Below are positions 33,334-42,412 of a stretch of 64,000 nucleotides of DNA, piece after piece. A program made the translations under genes and the position numbers. The stretch spans positions 434,001 to 498,000 of the forward strand of contig NZ_VFMU01000001.1 of assembly GCF_006715225.1 (NCBI RefSeq), written 5' to 3'. The notes under the pieces are model-generated. The model saw only the letters and a list, made by a program, of their open reading frames with translations. It made no database searches and was not told where the DNA came from. This DNA comes from Arthrobacter sp. SLBN-112 (lineage in GTDB: Bacteria > Actinomycetota > Actinomycetes > Actinomycetales > Micrococcaceae). The stretch's first letter is position 1. Each line of letters opens with the position of its first letter.

Positions 33334-34431
33334 CTACAGCGCGCGGTGATACTGGCTGGGCCACCTCTCCTTGGACGGATGGGCTGTGAGCCGGAGCGCG
33401 AAATAGGGATCGCGTAGGAGCGCCCGACCAACAATTACTGCGTCCACGGACGATGTCTCGGCGACCTTTCGCAACAGCTCGGGGTCCGAAAGCTGGCCCA
33501 CCGGGGCCACCGCGATGCCGGCGACATCCTTCAGGACCTCAGCGAACTCCAGGTTGAGGCCCTGCCTATTGGGCGGCGGCGCATCGATGGCCAAAGCGCC
33601 CGACGTCACATCGAGGAGGTCGATGCCGAGTGCGGCAAGCCGGACGGCGAAGACGAGGGCCTCATCGATGGTGATCCCGCCGTCGATCCAGTCCGTGGCT
33701 GTCAACCGCACGAAGACGGGCCTGTCCTGCGGGAAGGCACCCCGTACGGCTTTGCAGACCCTCAGCGGCAGCCGCATCCGGTTCTCAAGCCCGCCGCCAA
33801 ACTCGTCAGTGCGGCGGTTTGTTACCGGCGAGAGGAATTGATGGAGCAGGTATCCGTGCGCTGCATGGATTTCGACGACGTCGTAGCCGGCCTCCGCAGC
33901 GTTAACGGCGGCCTGGGCAAATGCCTCGACGGTGGCTTCCACCTCGGCGGCCGTCATCGCATCCGGAACGGTCAGCTGCCCGAACGGCGTGGCGGACGGG
34001 GCCATGGGAATCCAGCCCCCGTCCTCCACAGGGACCGCCCCGTTCTGCCCCTTCCCAAGCCAGGGGACCATGTGCGAGCTTTTGCGCCCGGCACTCTGCA
34101 ACTGGACTGCGGCAACGGCGCCCGGATCCTTGATCTGGGCTGCCAGCTTCCGGTGCGCCCCGACTTGTTCCGCGCTCCAGATACCGAGATCGTGCGCCGT
34201 CGTCCGATGGCGAGGGCCCACCGCCGTTGACTCCACCATGACCATCCCCGCACCGCCCACAGCCCTGGACCCATAGTGGACCATGTGCCAGCTCGTGGGG
34301 ACCCCATCTTCCGTGGCCGAATACTGGCACATGGGGGACATCCAGATTCTGTTCGGAATCTTAAGCCCGCGCAGCTTCAACGGGCGCGAAAACTTCTCAA
34401 TGGCGGTACTCATTTCCAAAGGCCCACTCAT
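33334..34431 (-). CDS. NADH:flavin oxidoreductase, old yellow enzyme (YqjM class)
   Basis: A 365-residue FMN-dependent ene-reductase. The YqjM-type Cys is C35 in MSPMCQYSA, the substrate-binding His pair is H189 and H192 with Y194 in EIHAAHGYLLHQFLSP, and the FMN phosphate site is in VDAVIVGRALLRDPYF. One oddity is L-Q-S-A-G-R-K (S113), where the family nearly always has HAGRK. It should reduce an activated C=C bond. ATG 34431 overlaps the upstream gene's stop (ATGA), so it is the last gene of a six-gene coupled operon running from 39678. Confidence 0.9.
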   Translation of the reverse strand: MSGPLEMSTAIEKFSRPLKLRGLKIPNRIWMSPMCQYSATEDGVPTSWHMVHYGSRAVGGAGMVMVESTAVGPRHRTTAHDLGIWSAEQVGAHRKLAAQIKDPGAVAAVQLQSAGRKSSHMVPWLGKGQNGAVPVEDGGWIPMAPSATPFGQLTVPDAMTAAEVEATVEAFAQAAVNAAEAGYDVVEIHAAHGYLLHQFLSPVTNRRTDEFGGGLENRMRLPLRVCKAVRGAFPQDRPVFVRLTATDWIDGGITIDEALVFAVRLAALGIDLLDVTSGALAIDAPPPNRQGLNLEFAEVLKDVAGIAVAPVGQLSDPELLRKVAETSSVDAVIVGRALLRDPYFALRLTAHPSKERWPSQYHRAL

Positions 34432-35627
34432 CCAACCATTGCATCGGCTTCGCCATGCCGCCCGAGTTCAGCCGGTTCGGCCAGCACTGCGAGAAGGCCA
34501 GCCGCGAGGCAAGTCCGCTCGAGCATGCCGTCAATGCTGATCCATTCATGCCGCGCGTGAGCGCCGTCACCGACCGCGCCGAGCCCGTCGAGAACGGGAA
34601 GACCCAGCGCCGCTGCGAAGTTGCCGTCACTGGCGCCGCCTACGGACGTTTCGGCGAGCGGGAACCCCAGCACGCCCGCCACCTGCTCTGCCTCTGCAAA
34701 CAGCCGTGCGGTCTCCGGGGAACGGGCCATGACGGGCCGATTCCAGGCACCACTGACCTTCAAGCCGGCTTCGGGGTTGCGGGGGACCAAACCATCGAGG
34801 ACCGAATCAATCCGCTGGACCTCAGCCTCGGAGGACACCCGGACGTCGAGGTCTGCGACGGCGGAGCCGGCCTTGACGTTCGTCCGTGTCCCTCCATGGA
34901 CCAGACCCACATTCACAGTGGTTCCTTTGGCGAGGTCCGCTTCGGCGTGCAGCTGCAGGATTACGCGTGCTATCTCATCGATGGCGCTGGCGCCCACTTC
35001 GGGATCCAGCCCGGCGTGCGCTTCCTTGCCTGTGGCCCTGACCTGAAAGATGCCCACCCCTTTCCGCGCCGTCTTAAGCGCGCCGCCGGCGCTGGCTTCG
35101 AAGACGAGCACAGCCTCTCCGCGGACTACTTCTGCTTCGATGACGGGCCGCGATGCGGGGCTTCCCACTTCCTCGTCCCCGTTCAGGACCAGCCTCACGT
35201 TGGGTCGGGGCAGCCCGAGTTCCTTGGCCGCGCGAAGGGCCCATACGAGTTGCACCAAGCCGCCCTTCATGTCAAAGGCCCCGGGGCCTGAGAAGCGGTC
35301 CCCCTCCACAACCACGGGCCAGTCGCGGAGGGTCCCGGCCGACCACACGGTGTCATAGTGGCAGAGGGCGGTGATCCAGCTCTCAGCATCGCTCTCCGAC
35401 GGATAATCCAGTACCAGGGAGTCGCCCCATGTGCCGCCGCCGACCAGCCGGCGGGAAGCCGGCGGTCCGATGCGGGCCTGAAGCCACTCCTCCAGCCACG
35501 CGAGACCAGTCATAAGCAACGCTTTGTCATCAGAGGGGGTTTCGTGGGAAACGTAGGCGGCCAGGTCCCCAACCATGTCCTCCCGCTTCCTTGAAATCCA
35601 CGATGGCAGGTCTTGAAGGGTGTTCAT
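34428..35627 (-). CDS. M20 family metallopeptidase/amidohydrolase
   Basis: A 399-residue two-zinc hydrolase of the M20/carboxypeptidase G2 group. Metal-site motifs are ALCHYDTVW (His and Asp), GAFDMKGG (bridging Asp), GDEEVGS (catalytic Glu pair) and a late AVGDGAHARHEW (His). The dimerisation-domain insertion begins at GVGIFQVRATGKEAHAGLDPE. It would cleave an amide (N-acyl, N-carbamoyl or peptide) of a small substrate made by the upstream enzymes. It overlaps both neighbours by 4 bases. Confidence 0.9.
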   Translation of the reverse strand: MNTLQDLPSWISRKREDMVGDLAAYVSHETPSDDKALLMTGLAWLEEWLQARIGPPASRRLVGGGTWGDSLVLDYPSESDAESWITALCHYDTVWSAGTLRDWPVVVEGDRFSGPGAFDMKGGLVQLVWALRAAKELGLPRPNVRLVLNGDEEVGSPASRPVIEAEVVRGEAVLVFEASAGGALKTARKGVGIFQVRATGKEAHAGLDPEVGASAIDEIARVILQLHAEADLAKGTTVNVGLVHGGTRTNVKAGSAVADLDVRVSSEAEVQRIDSVLDGLVPRNPEAGLKVSGAWNRPVMARSPETARLFAEAEQVAGVLGFPLAETSVGGASDGNFAAALGLPVLDGLGAVGDGAHARHEWISIDGMLERTCLAAGLLAVLAEPAELGRHGEADAMVG

Positions 35628-36643
35628 CGCGCAATGGCCTTACGGTCGAGGGCAAAAAGGTGCTCTTCATCCATTGATATGGACCCGGTTTCGAGTTGCC
35701 GGATGGCCGATACAAGTTCCTCGATGAGGGGCAGCTTCAGTCCGTGCTTCGCGGCCATGTCGATGACCGGCCCGTACTGGGTGGGAACCTCGGTGGGACG
35801 TTTCCGCACGGCGATGTCCCGCCAGATGCCGGAGCGGGTCTTGGTCTGCGTGGACAGCCACTTGATGAGGTCGTCAGTGGCCTCGGAGTTCTTAAGGGGA
35901 TCGGCCCCGCGAACGTAGCTGGCAGGGTCGAAGGCGTCGAATCCCTCAAGGCTGATGCCCTCGGCTGCTGCAACATCGAAGACTTCCGCGGCCAGTTCGT
36001 TCATGGCAGGCCGGTGCCGGTCGATCAGCTCGCTCATGTCGGCGTCCGCCAGTGCGGTGGCCGTCAGCATTGCACCGAAGCCGAGCTTGGCCCACAGGAA
36101 ACCGGCGACGTTGCCGGTCACAGTGGGGGAACCCCAATGGCGAAGGTCATGGGCAAGCTGCCGCACCCGGTCGCTTGTGCCGCCCGAGTATTCGCCCAGC
36201 GCCATCGCCCCGCTGCCGCCGTCGTTAATGACGCCTGGTTCCAATACGTCGGCAAAGAGATCCACAAAGGCAATGACTGTGCGATCGGCGCCGACGTGCG
36301 CGGCGATGGTTGCCTCATTGAGGCCGTTCTGCATGGACGCCACATATCCGTCGCTGCCGAGCCTGGGAGCTATCCAGGCAGCAGCGCTGTCGGTTGCCTG
36401 GGCCTTGACCGCCAGGAGGACACGTTCCAGGTGGTCAGGGGCGTCGTCGAGGCCGTACACCGGTACGTCCGCCACCATTACTCCTGAGGGAGTCTTGATC
36501 TGCAGGCCATTCTTGCGCATGGCTGTGACGTGATGGATATCGGCGTCAACCAGCTGGACCGGTACTCCCAGCGCGTGCAGGTGTGCGGCTAAAGTGCCGC
36601 CGATCGCACCGGCGCCTACTACTGTGTACGTACTATCCGTCAT
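35624..36643 (-). CDS. Ketopantoate reductase family dehydrogenase
   Basis: A 339-residue member of the ApbA/PanE family. The NADP-binding turn is VVGAGAIGGTLAAHL at residues 8-22; the family Lys is in LLAVKAQATDSAAAW and the conserved Asn in SMQNGLNE. The C-terminal helical domain with WAKLGFGAMLTA and the late RKRPTEVPTQYGPVIDMA follows. It sits inside a catabolic operon rather than with pan genes, so it probably reduces or oxidises another 2-oxo/2-hydroxy acid. Its ATG overlaps the SDR stop by 11 bases and its stop overlaps the M20 start by 4. Confidence 0.87.
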   Translation of the reverse strand: MTDSTYTVVGAGAIGGTLAAHLHALGVPVQLVDADIHHVTAMRKNGLQIKTPSGVMVADVPVYGLDDAPDHLERVLLAVKAQATDSAAAWIAPRLGSDGYVASMQNGLNEATIAAHVGADRTVIAFVDLFADVLEPGVINDGGSGAMALGEYSGGTSDRVRQLAHDLRHWGSPTVTGNVAGFLWAKLGFGAMLTATALADADMSELIDRHRPAMNELAAEVFDVAAAEGISLEGFDAFDPASYVRGADPLKNSEATDDLIKWLSTQTKTRSGIWRDIAVRKRPTEVPTQYGPVIDMAAKHGLKLPLIEELVSAIRQLETGSISMDEEHLFALDRKAIAR

Positions 36644-37451
36644 GGTTTCCTATCAAATCGTTGGCCCCGCGGTGGGCCGCTTTGTTCGTGGCCCAGTGGA
36701 GGGGAAGGTTCATTGCGCCGGCCGACGACCCGCCGTCGACGCGCACGGTTTCACCCGTGATCCATTCGGCTTCGGCTCCAGCAAGCCAGACGACGGCCCG
36801 GGCAATGTCGTCGGGCTCTCCCCGGCGTCCCAAGGGATTACCCGAGACGGCGGCGGCATATTCCTCCGTCACCGGATTGGCGCTGCTGTTCACCGTCACG
36901 AAACCTGGGGCGACGGCGTTCACACGAATGCCGTACTGCCCGAGCTCCAGGGCGGAGGCACGCGTCGCCATTTCCAAGGCCGCCTTGGACGTGGAGTAGG
37001 GGGCGGCTCCGGGACGGGCGCGCAGGGCCGCGCCCGAGGAGATATTGACGACGCTGGCGCCCCGCCCTGTTTCGATGGCCCGCCGCGCCAGGGCCACCGT
37101 CGCCAGCAAGGGGGCCCTGGTGTTGAGGTTCTGCACCGCATCCCATGTGTCAGCGTCCAGGGACAGGAAGGGGGTGGCCGGGTAGATTCCGGCCGAGTTG
37201 ACCAGTACATCCACGGGAGCGATGGCCCACGATTGGGCGAGCATCTCCCCGGGGCCTGTAGGAGTCGCCAGGTCCACTGCCACGGTGTTTGCGTCCTCAG
37301 CGCCGGCTTCCTTGCATGCCTTAGCAGTGGAGGCCAAGGGGGCGGCATTGATATCCACCAGCGTCAGCCGGTAGCCGAGTCCGGCAAACCGGTTTGCGAC
37401 CTGCCGGCCAATGCCGCTTCCCGCTCCCGTGATGACAGCATGCGGGCTCAA
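36633..37451 (-). CDS. Short-chain dehydrogenase/reductase, TTG start
   Basis: A 272-residue classical SDR. The cofactor motif is TGAGSGIGRQVA near the N-terminus, NSAGIYP follows, and the catalytic Ser-Tyr-Lys set is in NISSG (Ser) and YSTSK. APGFV and the C-terminal GETVRVDGGSSAG are typical. The start must be TTG 37451, which overlaps the MFS stop (TTGA): it gives MSPHAVITGAGSG, and no ATG or GTG is suitably placed. An open frame upstream overlaps the MFS gene and has no similarity. Substrate unknown; the enzyme belongs to the coupled operon 33334-39678. Confidence 0.87.
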   Translation of the reverse strand: MSPHAVITGAGSGIGRQVANRFAGLGYRLTLVDINAAPLASTAKACKEAGAEDANTVAVDLATPTGPGEMLAQSWAIAPVDVLVNSAGIYPATPFLSLDADTWDAVQNLNTRAPLLATVALARRAIETGRGASVVNISSGAALRARPGAAPYSTSKAALEMATRASALELGQYGIRVNAVAPGFVTVNSSANPVTEEYAAAVSGNPLGRRGEPDDIARAVVWLAGAEAEWITGETVRVDGGSSAGAMNLPLHWATNKAAHRGANDLIGNHDG

Positions 37452-38761
37452 TCGAGGACCTTGCCTTTGGTCTCCGGCATGGTCATGTACACCGTCACAC
37501 CGATGGCGGCTGCCACTGCACAGTAGAGCCATACCAGGCCGCCGAATCCGCTGGTGTTCATCCAGGTGGTGATGTACGGCGCAGTTCCGCCGAATATCGC
37601 CACGGCGAGCGCGTAGGGCAAGCCGATCCCGGTTGCCCGCACTTCAGCCGGAAACTGCTCGGCCATGATCACGGCGCAGTTTGCCGAATAGCCCAGGAGC
37701 AGGATGATACCGATGACTTCAATGAGCAACAGCATCCAGAAGTTGCCGTTGAGCAGGGTGAAGGCAGGCCAGGAAAAGAGCAGGAAGCCACCCGCGAAAG
37801 CGGTCATCGTAGGTTTGCGGCCGATCTTGTCCGAAAGGAGTCCGGCGAACGGCAGGAGGACAAGGAACAGGCCAACAGCGATGAAGTTGGCTAGCAGGGC
37901 CTGGCTCAGGGGGATTCCGGTGGCCACGGCCGCATAGGTAGGCATGTAGGAGACCCACATGTAGTAGAGAAGTGTGCCGGCAATCGTGACGCCGAATACC
38001 CGCAGGGTGGCCGCAGGATGCTTCACAAACATGGTGAATACGGCATTGCGGCGCTTTTCACCAGCCGTTTCTGAGAGGTTCTTGGCGTTGACGAACGACT
38101 CCGTTTCCTCGACAGAGGATCGCAGCCACAGGCCCACCAGGCCCAGGAGTGCAGCTACGATGAACGCCAGCCGCCATCCCCAGTTGTCCAACGCGTCCTT
38201 GGACAATGTGCTGGTGATGATCGCCCCCATGCCGGAGGCGAGCAGAACTCCGGCGCCAACTGACACTTGCTGCCAGGAGCCAGCGAAGGCGCGCCGGCGG
38301 GGCGCGGCGGATTCGACCAGGAATGCCGAGGAGGAGCCGAACTCGCCTCCCGCTGCGAAGCCCTGGACCATCCGGGCCACCACGAGGATGACCGGTGAGA
38401 GGAGCCCCACGGCTTCATAGGTGGGTGCGAGACCAATCAACGCAGTGGCTCCGGCCATAAGGCCAATGGTCAGGACCAGGCCCTTCTTCCGTCCGTGCCG
38501 GTCTGCATATGCGCCCATGAGCGCCGCACCAACGGGCCGCATGACGAATCCCACTGCGAAGATGGCGAGCGTCGCCAGGAGGGCAGCAATGGGATCGCCC
38601 TTGGGAAAGAAATGATGGGCGAAGATCGATGAGAAGGTGGTGTAGACGGCCCAGTCCACCCATTCAACGGCATTGCCGATGCTCCCAGCGACGATCGCTT
38701 TGCGGCCCTGTGGGGAAAGTTTGGTTTCGTGGACTCCGGCCACGTTCAGCTGTTGTGTCAT
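37448..38761 (-). CDS. MFS transporter, metabolite:H+ symporter type
   Basis: A 437-residue permease with twelve hydrophobic segments. The metabolite:H+ symporter (MHS) pattern is seen in GNAVEWVDWAVYTTFS near the N-terminus, RPVGAALMGAYADRHGRKKGL in loop 2-3 and GEFGSSSAFLVESAAPRRRAF in helix 5 and after. It ends MPETKGKVLD. MHS members import small carboxylates and zwitterions such as betaine, proline or aromatic acids. ATG 38761 overlaps the deacetylase stop (ATGA). It is probably the uptake system for the substrate of this operon. Confidence 0.92.
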   Translation of the reverse strand: MTQQLNVAGVHETKLSPQGRKAIVAGSIGNAVEWVDWAVYTTFSSIFAHHFFPKGDPIAALLATLAIFAVGFVMRPVGAALMGAYADRHGRKKGLVLTIGLMAGATALIGLAPTYEAVGLLSPVILVVARMVQGFAAGGEFGSSSAFLVESAAPRRRAFAGSWQQVSVGAGVLLASGMGAIITSTLSKDALDNWGWRLAFIVAALLGLVGLWLRSSVEETESFVNAKNLSETAGEKRRNAVFTMFVKHPAATLRVFGVTIAGTLLYYMWVSYMPTYAAVATGIPLSQALLANFIAVGLFLVLLPFAGLLSDKIGRKPTMTAFAGGFLLFSWPAFTLLNGNFWMLLLIEVIGIILLLGYSANCAVIMAEQFPAEVRATGIGLPYALAVAIFGGTAPYITTWMNTSGFGGLVWLYCAVAAAIGVTVYMTMPETKGKVLD

Positions 38762-39678
38762 GAGACAGACGTCCTCGTTGTGAGTCGGGAGGCAACGTGG
38801 GTTGCCAGTTCTGCGTGGGTGGTGATCCACACGTCGTTGTGGGATCGGATGTGGTCCATGAGCTCCGCCAGGACCATCAGCCGTGAACGGTGGCCGATGA
38901 TGTGGGGGTGCATGGTGAGCTGGAAGACTCCGCCCTCGGCATAGGCTGCGTCGAACTCGTCCTTCCAGATCTGGAGGAGCTGGCGGGGCGGCATGTAGGG
39001 ACGAAGACCGGTGAAGCGGTCCATCATCAGGTAGGGCGCGTCATCCCGGATCCATTCCACCGGGATCTCCACAATCCCGGTAGGCGCACCGTCAGCGAGC
39101 AGTTCGTAGGGTTCGTCGTCCGCCATGAGCGATGAGTCGTAAAGGAACCCAAGCTCACGAATGACATCGAGGGTGGACGCGGAGAAGTCCCAGGATGGGG
39201 TCCGGATACCTACCGGCCGGGTTCCGGCCTGGCGCTCCAGAACGTCCGTTGCCCGCCCGAGCAGATCCAGTTCCTGCTCATGGCTCAGCAGGGTGTTCCG
39301 TTCGTGGATCCACCCATGCACGGCCACTTCGTGCCCCTGTTCCACATAGGTGGGTACTTCATCGGGACGGAGAAGCGCGCATACTGCGGGGACATAGAAG
39401 GATGCGGGAGCCTCGTAGCGGCTGAGGAGTTCCAGAATCCGCGGCACTCCCGCCCGGGCTCCGTACTCCCCCTGCGCCATCCGCCCCGGTGAGGTCTCGC
39501 CGTCCCGCAGTGACGGAGTTTCGTGATCGGAGTCGAAGGACAACAGGACGGCCGCTGCCGCACCGTCCTTCCAGCGCAGGGCCGGGTCCGGATGGACAAG
39601 GGACTGGCCGGCACGGACCTTGTTCACGTGCGCTCGCCACTCATGTTCGGGCCATTGCCACGACGGGACGTTGTTCAC
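38758..39678 (-). CDS. Polysaccharide deacetylase-fold hydrolase (PuuE/cyclic amidase-like)
   Basis: A 306-residue NodB-fold protein. Motif 1 is LLSFDSDHET, motif 2 is EVAVHGWIHE (His-x3-His metal site), and motif 3 is GIRTPSWDFSAST. There is no signal peptide, and the layout matches cytoplasmic PuuE-like deacetylase homologs that hydrolyse small cyclic amides or N-acyl compounds. It is the first gene of the six-gene operon and 269 bp from a divergent Lrp-type regulator. A paralog at 52496 is linked to an NCS1 permease. The reaction is inferred to be hydrolysis of an imported nitrogen compound. Confidence 0.85.
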   Translation of the reverse strand: MNNVPSWQWPEHEWRAHVNKVRAGQSLVHPDPALRWKDGAAAAVLLSFDSDHETPSLRDGETSPGRMAQGEYGARAGVPRILELLSRYEAPASFYVPAVCALLRPDEVPTYVEQGHEVAVHGWIHERNTLLSHEQELDLLGRATDVLERQAGTRPVGIRTPSWDFSASTLDVIRELGFLYDSSLMADDEPYELLADGAPTGIVEIPVEWIRDDAPYLMMDRFTGLRPYMPPRQLLQIWKDEFDAAYAEGGVFQLTMHPHIIGHRSRLMVLAELMDHIRSHNDVWITTHAELATHVASRLTTRTSVS

Positions 39679-39947
39679 AGTGCGCTCCTTTTCATTTCTT
39701 AGGTGCTGATGGTCCGGCTACCGGGAAAAGGGGCCGATTCAGTCTTTGGCAGGGGAATTCTTTGAAAGTGATCCAGCTCTCATTTACCAAGTTAGAGGAA
39801 ATCAAAGGGAAGAACAAGGGCTGATGGGAAAATCATTCAAATATAGCCCAGCAGATGGGTTTTTCTCTGTTCCAGGTCCGCATGAACGGGTAGTCTTGAC
39901 TTAGTAACACGGGACTATCACAACGGCGGAGGCTCACCATTCCACTC
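39679..39947. promoter_or_regulatory. Divergent control region of deacetylase operon and lrp-type gene
   Basis: 269 bases, distinctly more A/T-rich than the surroundings (for example around 39765-39870), consistent with promoters and Lrp-type binding, which favours bendable DNA. I could not fix a -35/-10 pair or a clear dyad. Confidence 0.5.
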
Positions 39948-40952
39948 ATGGATGACACGGACCTGGACATCATCGCTGCCCTCCAGGTCGCGCCCCGTGT
40001 CCCGGCGAATGCTCTAGGCGAAATCCTGGGAGTACCCACCAGCACCATCACCCGCAGGTTCAACAGGCTTCAGAATGAGCGGCTCATGAAGGTGATCGGC
40101 AGATTTGCGTGGCCGTTGGTTCTCTCTGGAAACCCCCATCAGCTCTGGATCTGCTGTGAACCGGGGCGCGCAGCAGAAGTGGCAGAAAAGCTCAAAGCCT
40201 TTCCCGAGATCCAGTTCGTCATGACCACTTCCGGCACCGGCGATGTCTATGCAGACCTGTTTCCCCTGCTCGGATCAGATATCAATGACCTCATCAGCAA
40301 TCGGATTCCTTCATTGCCGGGCATCAGGTCGATCGAAACGCGACTGGTCCTGGACTCCCGCCGGGTAGGCCAGAACTGGCGGTTCCAGCGGCTGACGGAT
40401 GAGCAGAAGGACGCGCTGGCAGCCCACGAGGTTCCCGTTAACCAGCCTGCGCTGGCATCAATGGACGAACTATCAGATCTGGAGTTCGGCACGATGTGTG
40501 AGCTGGGACGCAACGCACGTGCATCTGCCGCGGAAGTGGCACGCACCCTGAATGTCAGCAGTTCCTCCGCCTACCGGGCCATCCAGATGCTCCTGGGCAC
40601 AGGCTCCATTTCGCCGCGCGTCGAGGTGGAGCCCAGCGCCGTCGGCTTTCCCCTCGCCGCCGTGGTCTCGCTGCAGGTCAAACCCAAATCAATTGCGGAC
40701 GTGTTGGATCAGCTCAGCGGCCACGAATCTGCCCGCATGATCTCGATGGTCACCGGGCAGGCGCCCGTGGTCTTTCACGGAGTCTTCCGCGATCCACGGA
40801 GCCTGGCGGATTTCATTACCGAAGACATCGGCGCGCTGCCCGGCATCCAGACCATGGACACAAGTGTGGCGCTGAACGTTAGGCGCCGCTACTGGATGGA
40901 CCGGGACGGCGCATTCATCGGCGACCAGGTTGAGGGGCTGCTGCGGCGTTAG
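39948..40952 (+). CDS. Lrp/AsnC family regulator with duplicated domains
   Basis: A 334-residue regulator, about twice the usual AsnC length. Two helix-turn-helix units are seen: DDTDLDIIAALQVAPRVPAN with PTSTITRRFNRLQ, and SDLEFGTMCELGRNARASAA with SSSSAYRAIQMLL. Each is followed by a ligand-binding RAM-like domain (VMTTSGTGDVYADLFP; MVTGQAPVVFHGVFRD). Such tandem proteins act as pseudodimers. It is divergent from the deacetylase operon and is the likely local regulator, sensing an amino acid-like effector. Confidence 0.9.
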   Translation: MDDTDLDIIAALQVAPRVPANALGEILGVPTSTITRRFNRLQNERLMKVIGRFAWPLVLSGNPHQLWICCEPGRAAEVAEKLKAFPEIQFVMTTSGTGDVYADLFPLLGSDINDLISNRIPSLPGIRSIETRLVLDSRRVGQNWRFQRLTDEQKDALAAHEVPVNQPALASMDELSDLEFGTMCELGRNARASAAEVARTLNVSSSSAYRAIQMLLGTGSISPRVEVEPSAVGFPLAAVVSLQVKPKSIADVLDQLSGHESARMISMVTGQAPVVFHGVFRDPRSLADFITEDIGALPGIQTMDTSVALNVRRRYWMDRDGAFIGDQVEGLLRR

Positions 40953-41293
40953 CGCGTTCAGTGGCAGGCCTGCCACACGTGGCGAAGGCGGTCCAGTCAC
41001 ATTAATTCGCGTTGCGGATCTTGTCGCCGTGGGTCCGCGTTTGTCGCCCGGATGGCGCCATAAGTAGCGCCGTTTCCCAGCGTTTAGCGTCCATTGCGCG
41101 CTTCTGGCCAACGCCGTGGCCGCCGTGTTTAGGTGTTTCCACGGCACCGGCCAGGCCGTAAGCAGAACCCAAGCACCAGCCAGAAGCACGCGCACACCGC
41201 CGCGCAGGCGGTCCCACCCACCTCCCACGCCCACCCGGGCACACCACCCGGGTGCCGTCGTCGTACCCGGAATCTTTCCCCGAAAGGAACACC
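40953..41293. other. Long intergenic region upstream of organosulfur-type ABC operon
   Basis: 341 bases without a supported gene. It contains a perfect 16-bp palindrome, GTGGCAGG-CCTGCCAC (40961-40976), just after the lrp-type stop. A hairpin with 8-bp arms CACCCGGG and CCCGGGTG around 7 bases (41232-41254) lies 40 bp before the ABC start. The two open minus-strand frames across it look like shadows. I see no riboswitch fold I can name. Confidence 0.5.
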
Positions 41294-42412
41294 ATGTCCT
41301 TCCCAGCACCCAAGCCCCACTCCAGCCCCGGCTCCCCTGCCTTCACCCGGCGCCGTGCCCTGGGCGCACTCCTGGCGATTCCTGCCGCCGGCCTGCTGTC
41401 CGCCTGCGGTGGAACCGCCACCGCAGGCAGCCAACGCATCAGCCAGGCCGCCCTGGAACCTTTGGCTGCCTCCGTGCCGGCCGGGACCACCATCAAGGTG
41501 GGCGATCCCAGCATCAAAGTGGCGCTGGAACTGTCCGGGCTGGCCAAGGAACTGGACGGCTTCACGGTGGAGTTCGCCAACATCTCCGGCGGCCCGCAGA
41601 CCACCGAGGCGTTCCGGGCCAACGCCCTGGACGTGGGGTCCGTGGCGGACATTCCGCCGATCCACGCCACCTGGACCGGCCTGGACGTCCGCATCATCGC
41701 AGCCGGCTACCGGCAGGACGCCGTGAACCATCCCATTTACGAACTGGGCATCGCGCCCGGAGCCGGCATCAGCAGGCTTGAGGACCTGCGCGGCAGGAAG
41801 GTTGCGTACAGCCCGGGCCAGGCGCAGGGCGCCTTGGTCCTGCGCATCCTGGACAAGGCCGGGCTCAAGCAGGAGGACGTCAAGCTCGTGGAGCTGCCCA
41901 GCACCGGCGACGCCTATGCCACGGCACTGGCCAGCAGTCAGGTGGACGCCGCTCCCCTGGGCGGGGTCCAGATCAAGCGCTACCTGGCCAAGTACAGGGC
42001 CGACGGCGCCACCACCCTCCGCCACGGGCTGCGGGATGACCCGAGCCTCCTGTACTCCCCCGCCAAAGTCTTGGCCGATCCCGCGAAGGCCGCTGCGCTT
42101 GCCGCCTACGTAAGGGTCTGGGGCAAGGCCCAGCGCTGGACCGAGGACCACCCGGCCGAGTGGCTGGAGGGGTACTACGTCAAGGACCAGGGCCTGTCCC
42201 GCGAGGACGGCCAGTACCTGATCGATGCCACCGGCAAGCGCGACCTGCCCACCGCCTGGGCCGAGGCCATCACCCGGCACCAGGAAACCATCGACCTCCT
42301 GGCCCGCGAGCAGAAGAAGCCGCAGTTGACGGCGGCCGACCTGTACGACACCAGGTTTGAAGCCATCGCCGGCACCGCATTCGCTTCCGCCGGAAAGGCA
42401 GGTGCCGCATGA
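41294..42412 (+). CDS. ABC transporter substrate-binding lipoprotein (SsuA-like)
   Basis: A 372-residue solute receptor. The N-terminus has a twin-arginine motif (FTRRRALGALL) and a lipobox LLSAC, so export by Tat with lipidation is likely. The mature part fits the aliphatic sulfonate/taurine/nitrate-binding family: IKVGDPSIKVALELSGLAK, AFRANALDVGSVADIPPIHA, DLRGRKVAYSPGQAQG and VQIKRYLAKY. ATG 41294 has AAAGGA seven bases upstream. It starts a four-gene operon with permease, ATPase and flavin monooxygenase, all closely spaced. Confidence 0.9.
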   Translation: MSFPAPKPHSSPGSPAFTRRRALGALLAIPAAGLLSACGGTATAGSQRISQAALEPLAASVPAGTTIKVGDPSIKVALELSGLAKELDGFTVEFANISGGPQTTEAFRANALDVGSVADIPPIHATWTGLDVRIIAAGYRQDAVNHPIYELGIAPGAGISRLEDLRGRKVAYSPGQAQGALVLRILDKAGLKQEDVKLVELPSTGDAYATALASSQVDAAPLGGVQIKRYLAKYRADGATTLRHGLRDDPSLLYSPAKVLADPAKAAALAAYVRVWGKAQRWTEDHPAEWLEGYYVKDQGLSREDGQYLIDATGKRDLPTAWAEAITRHQETIDLLAREQKKPQLTAADLYDTRFEAIAGTAFASAGKAGAA

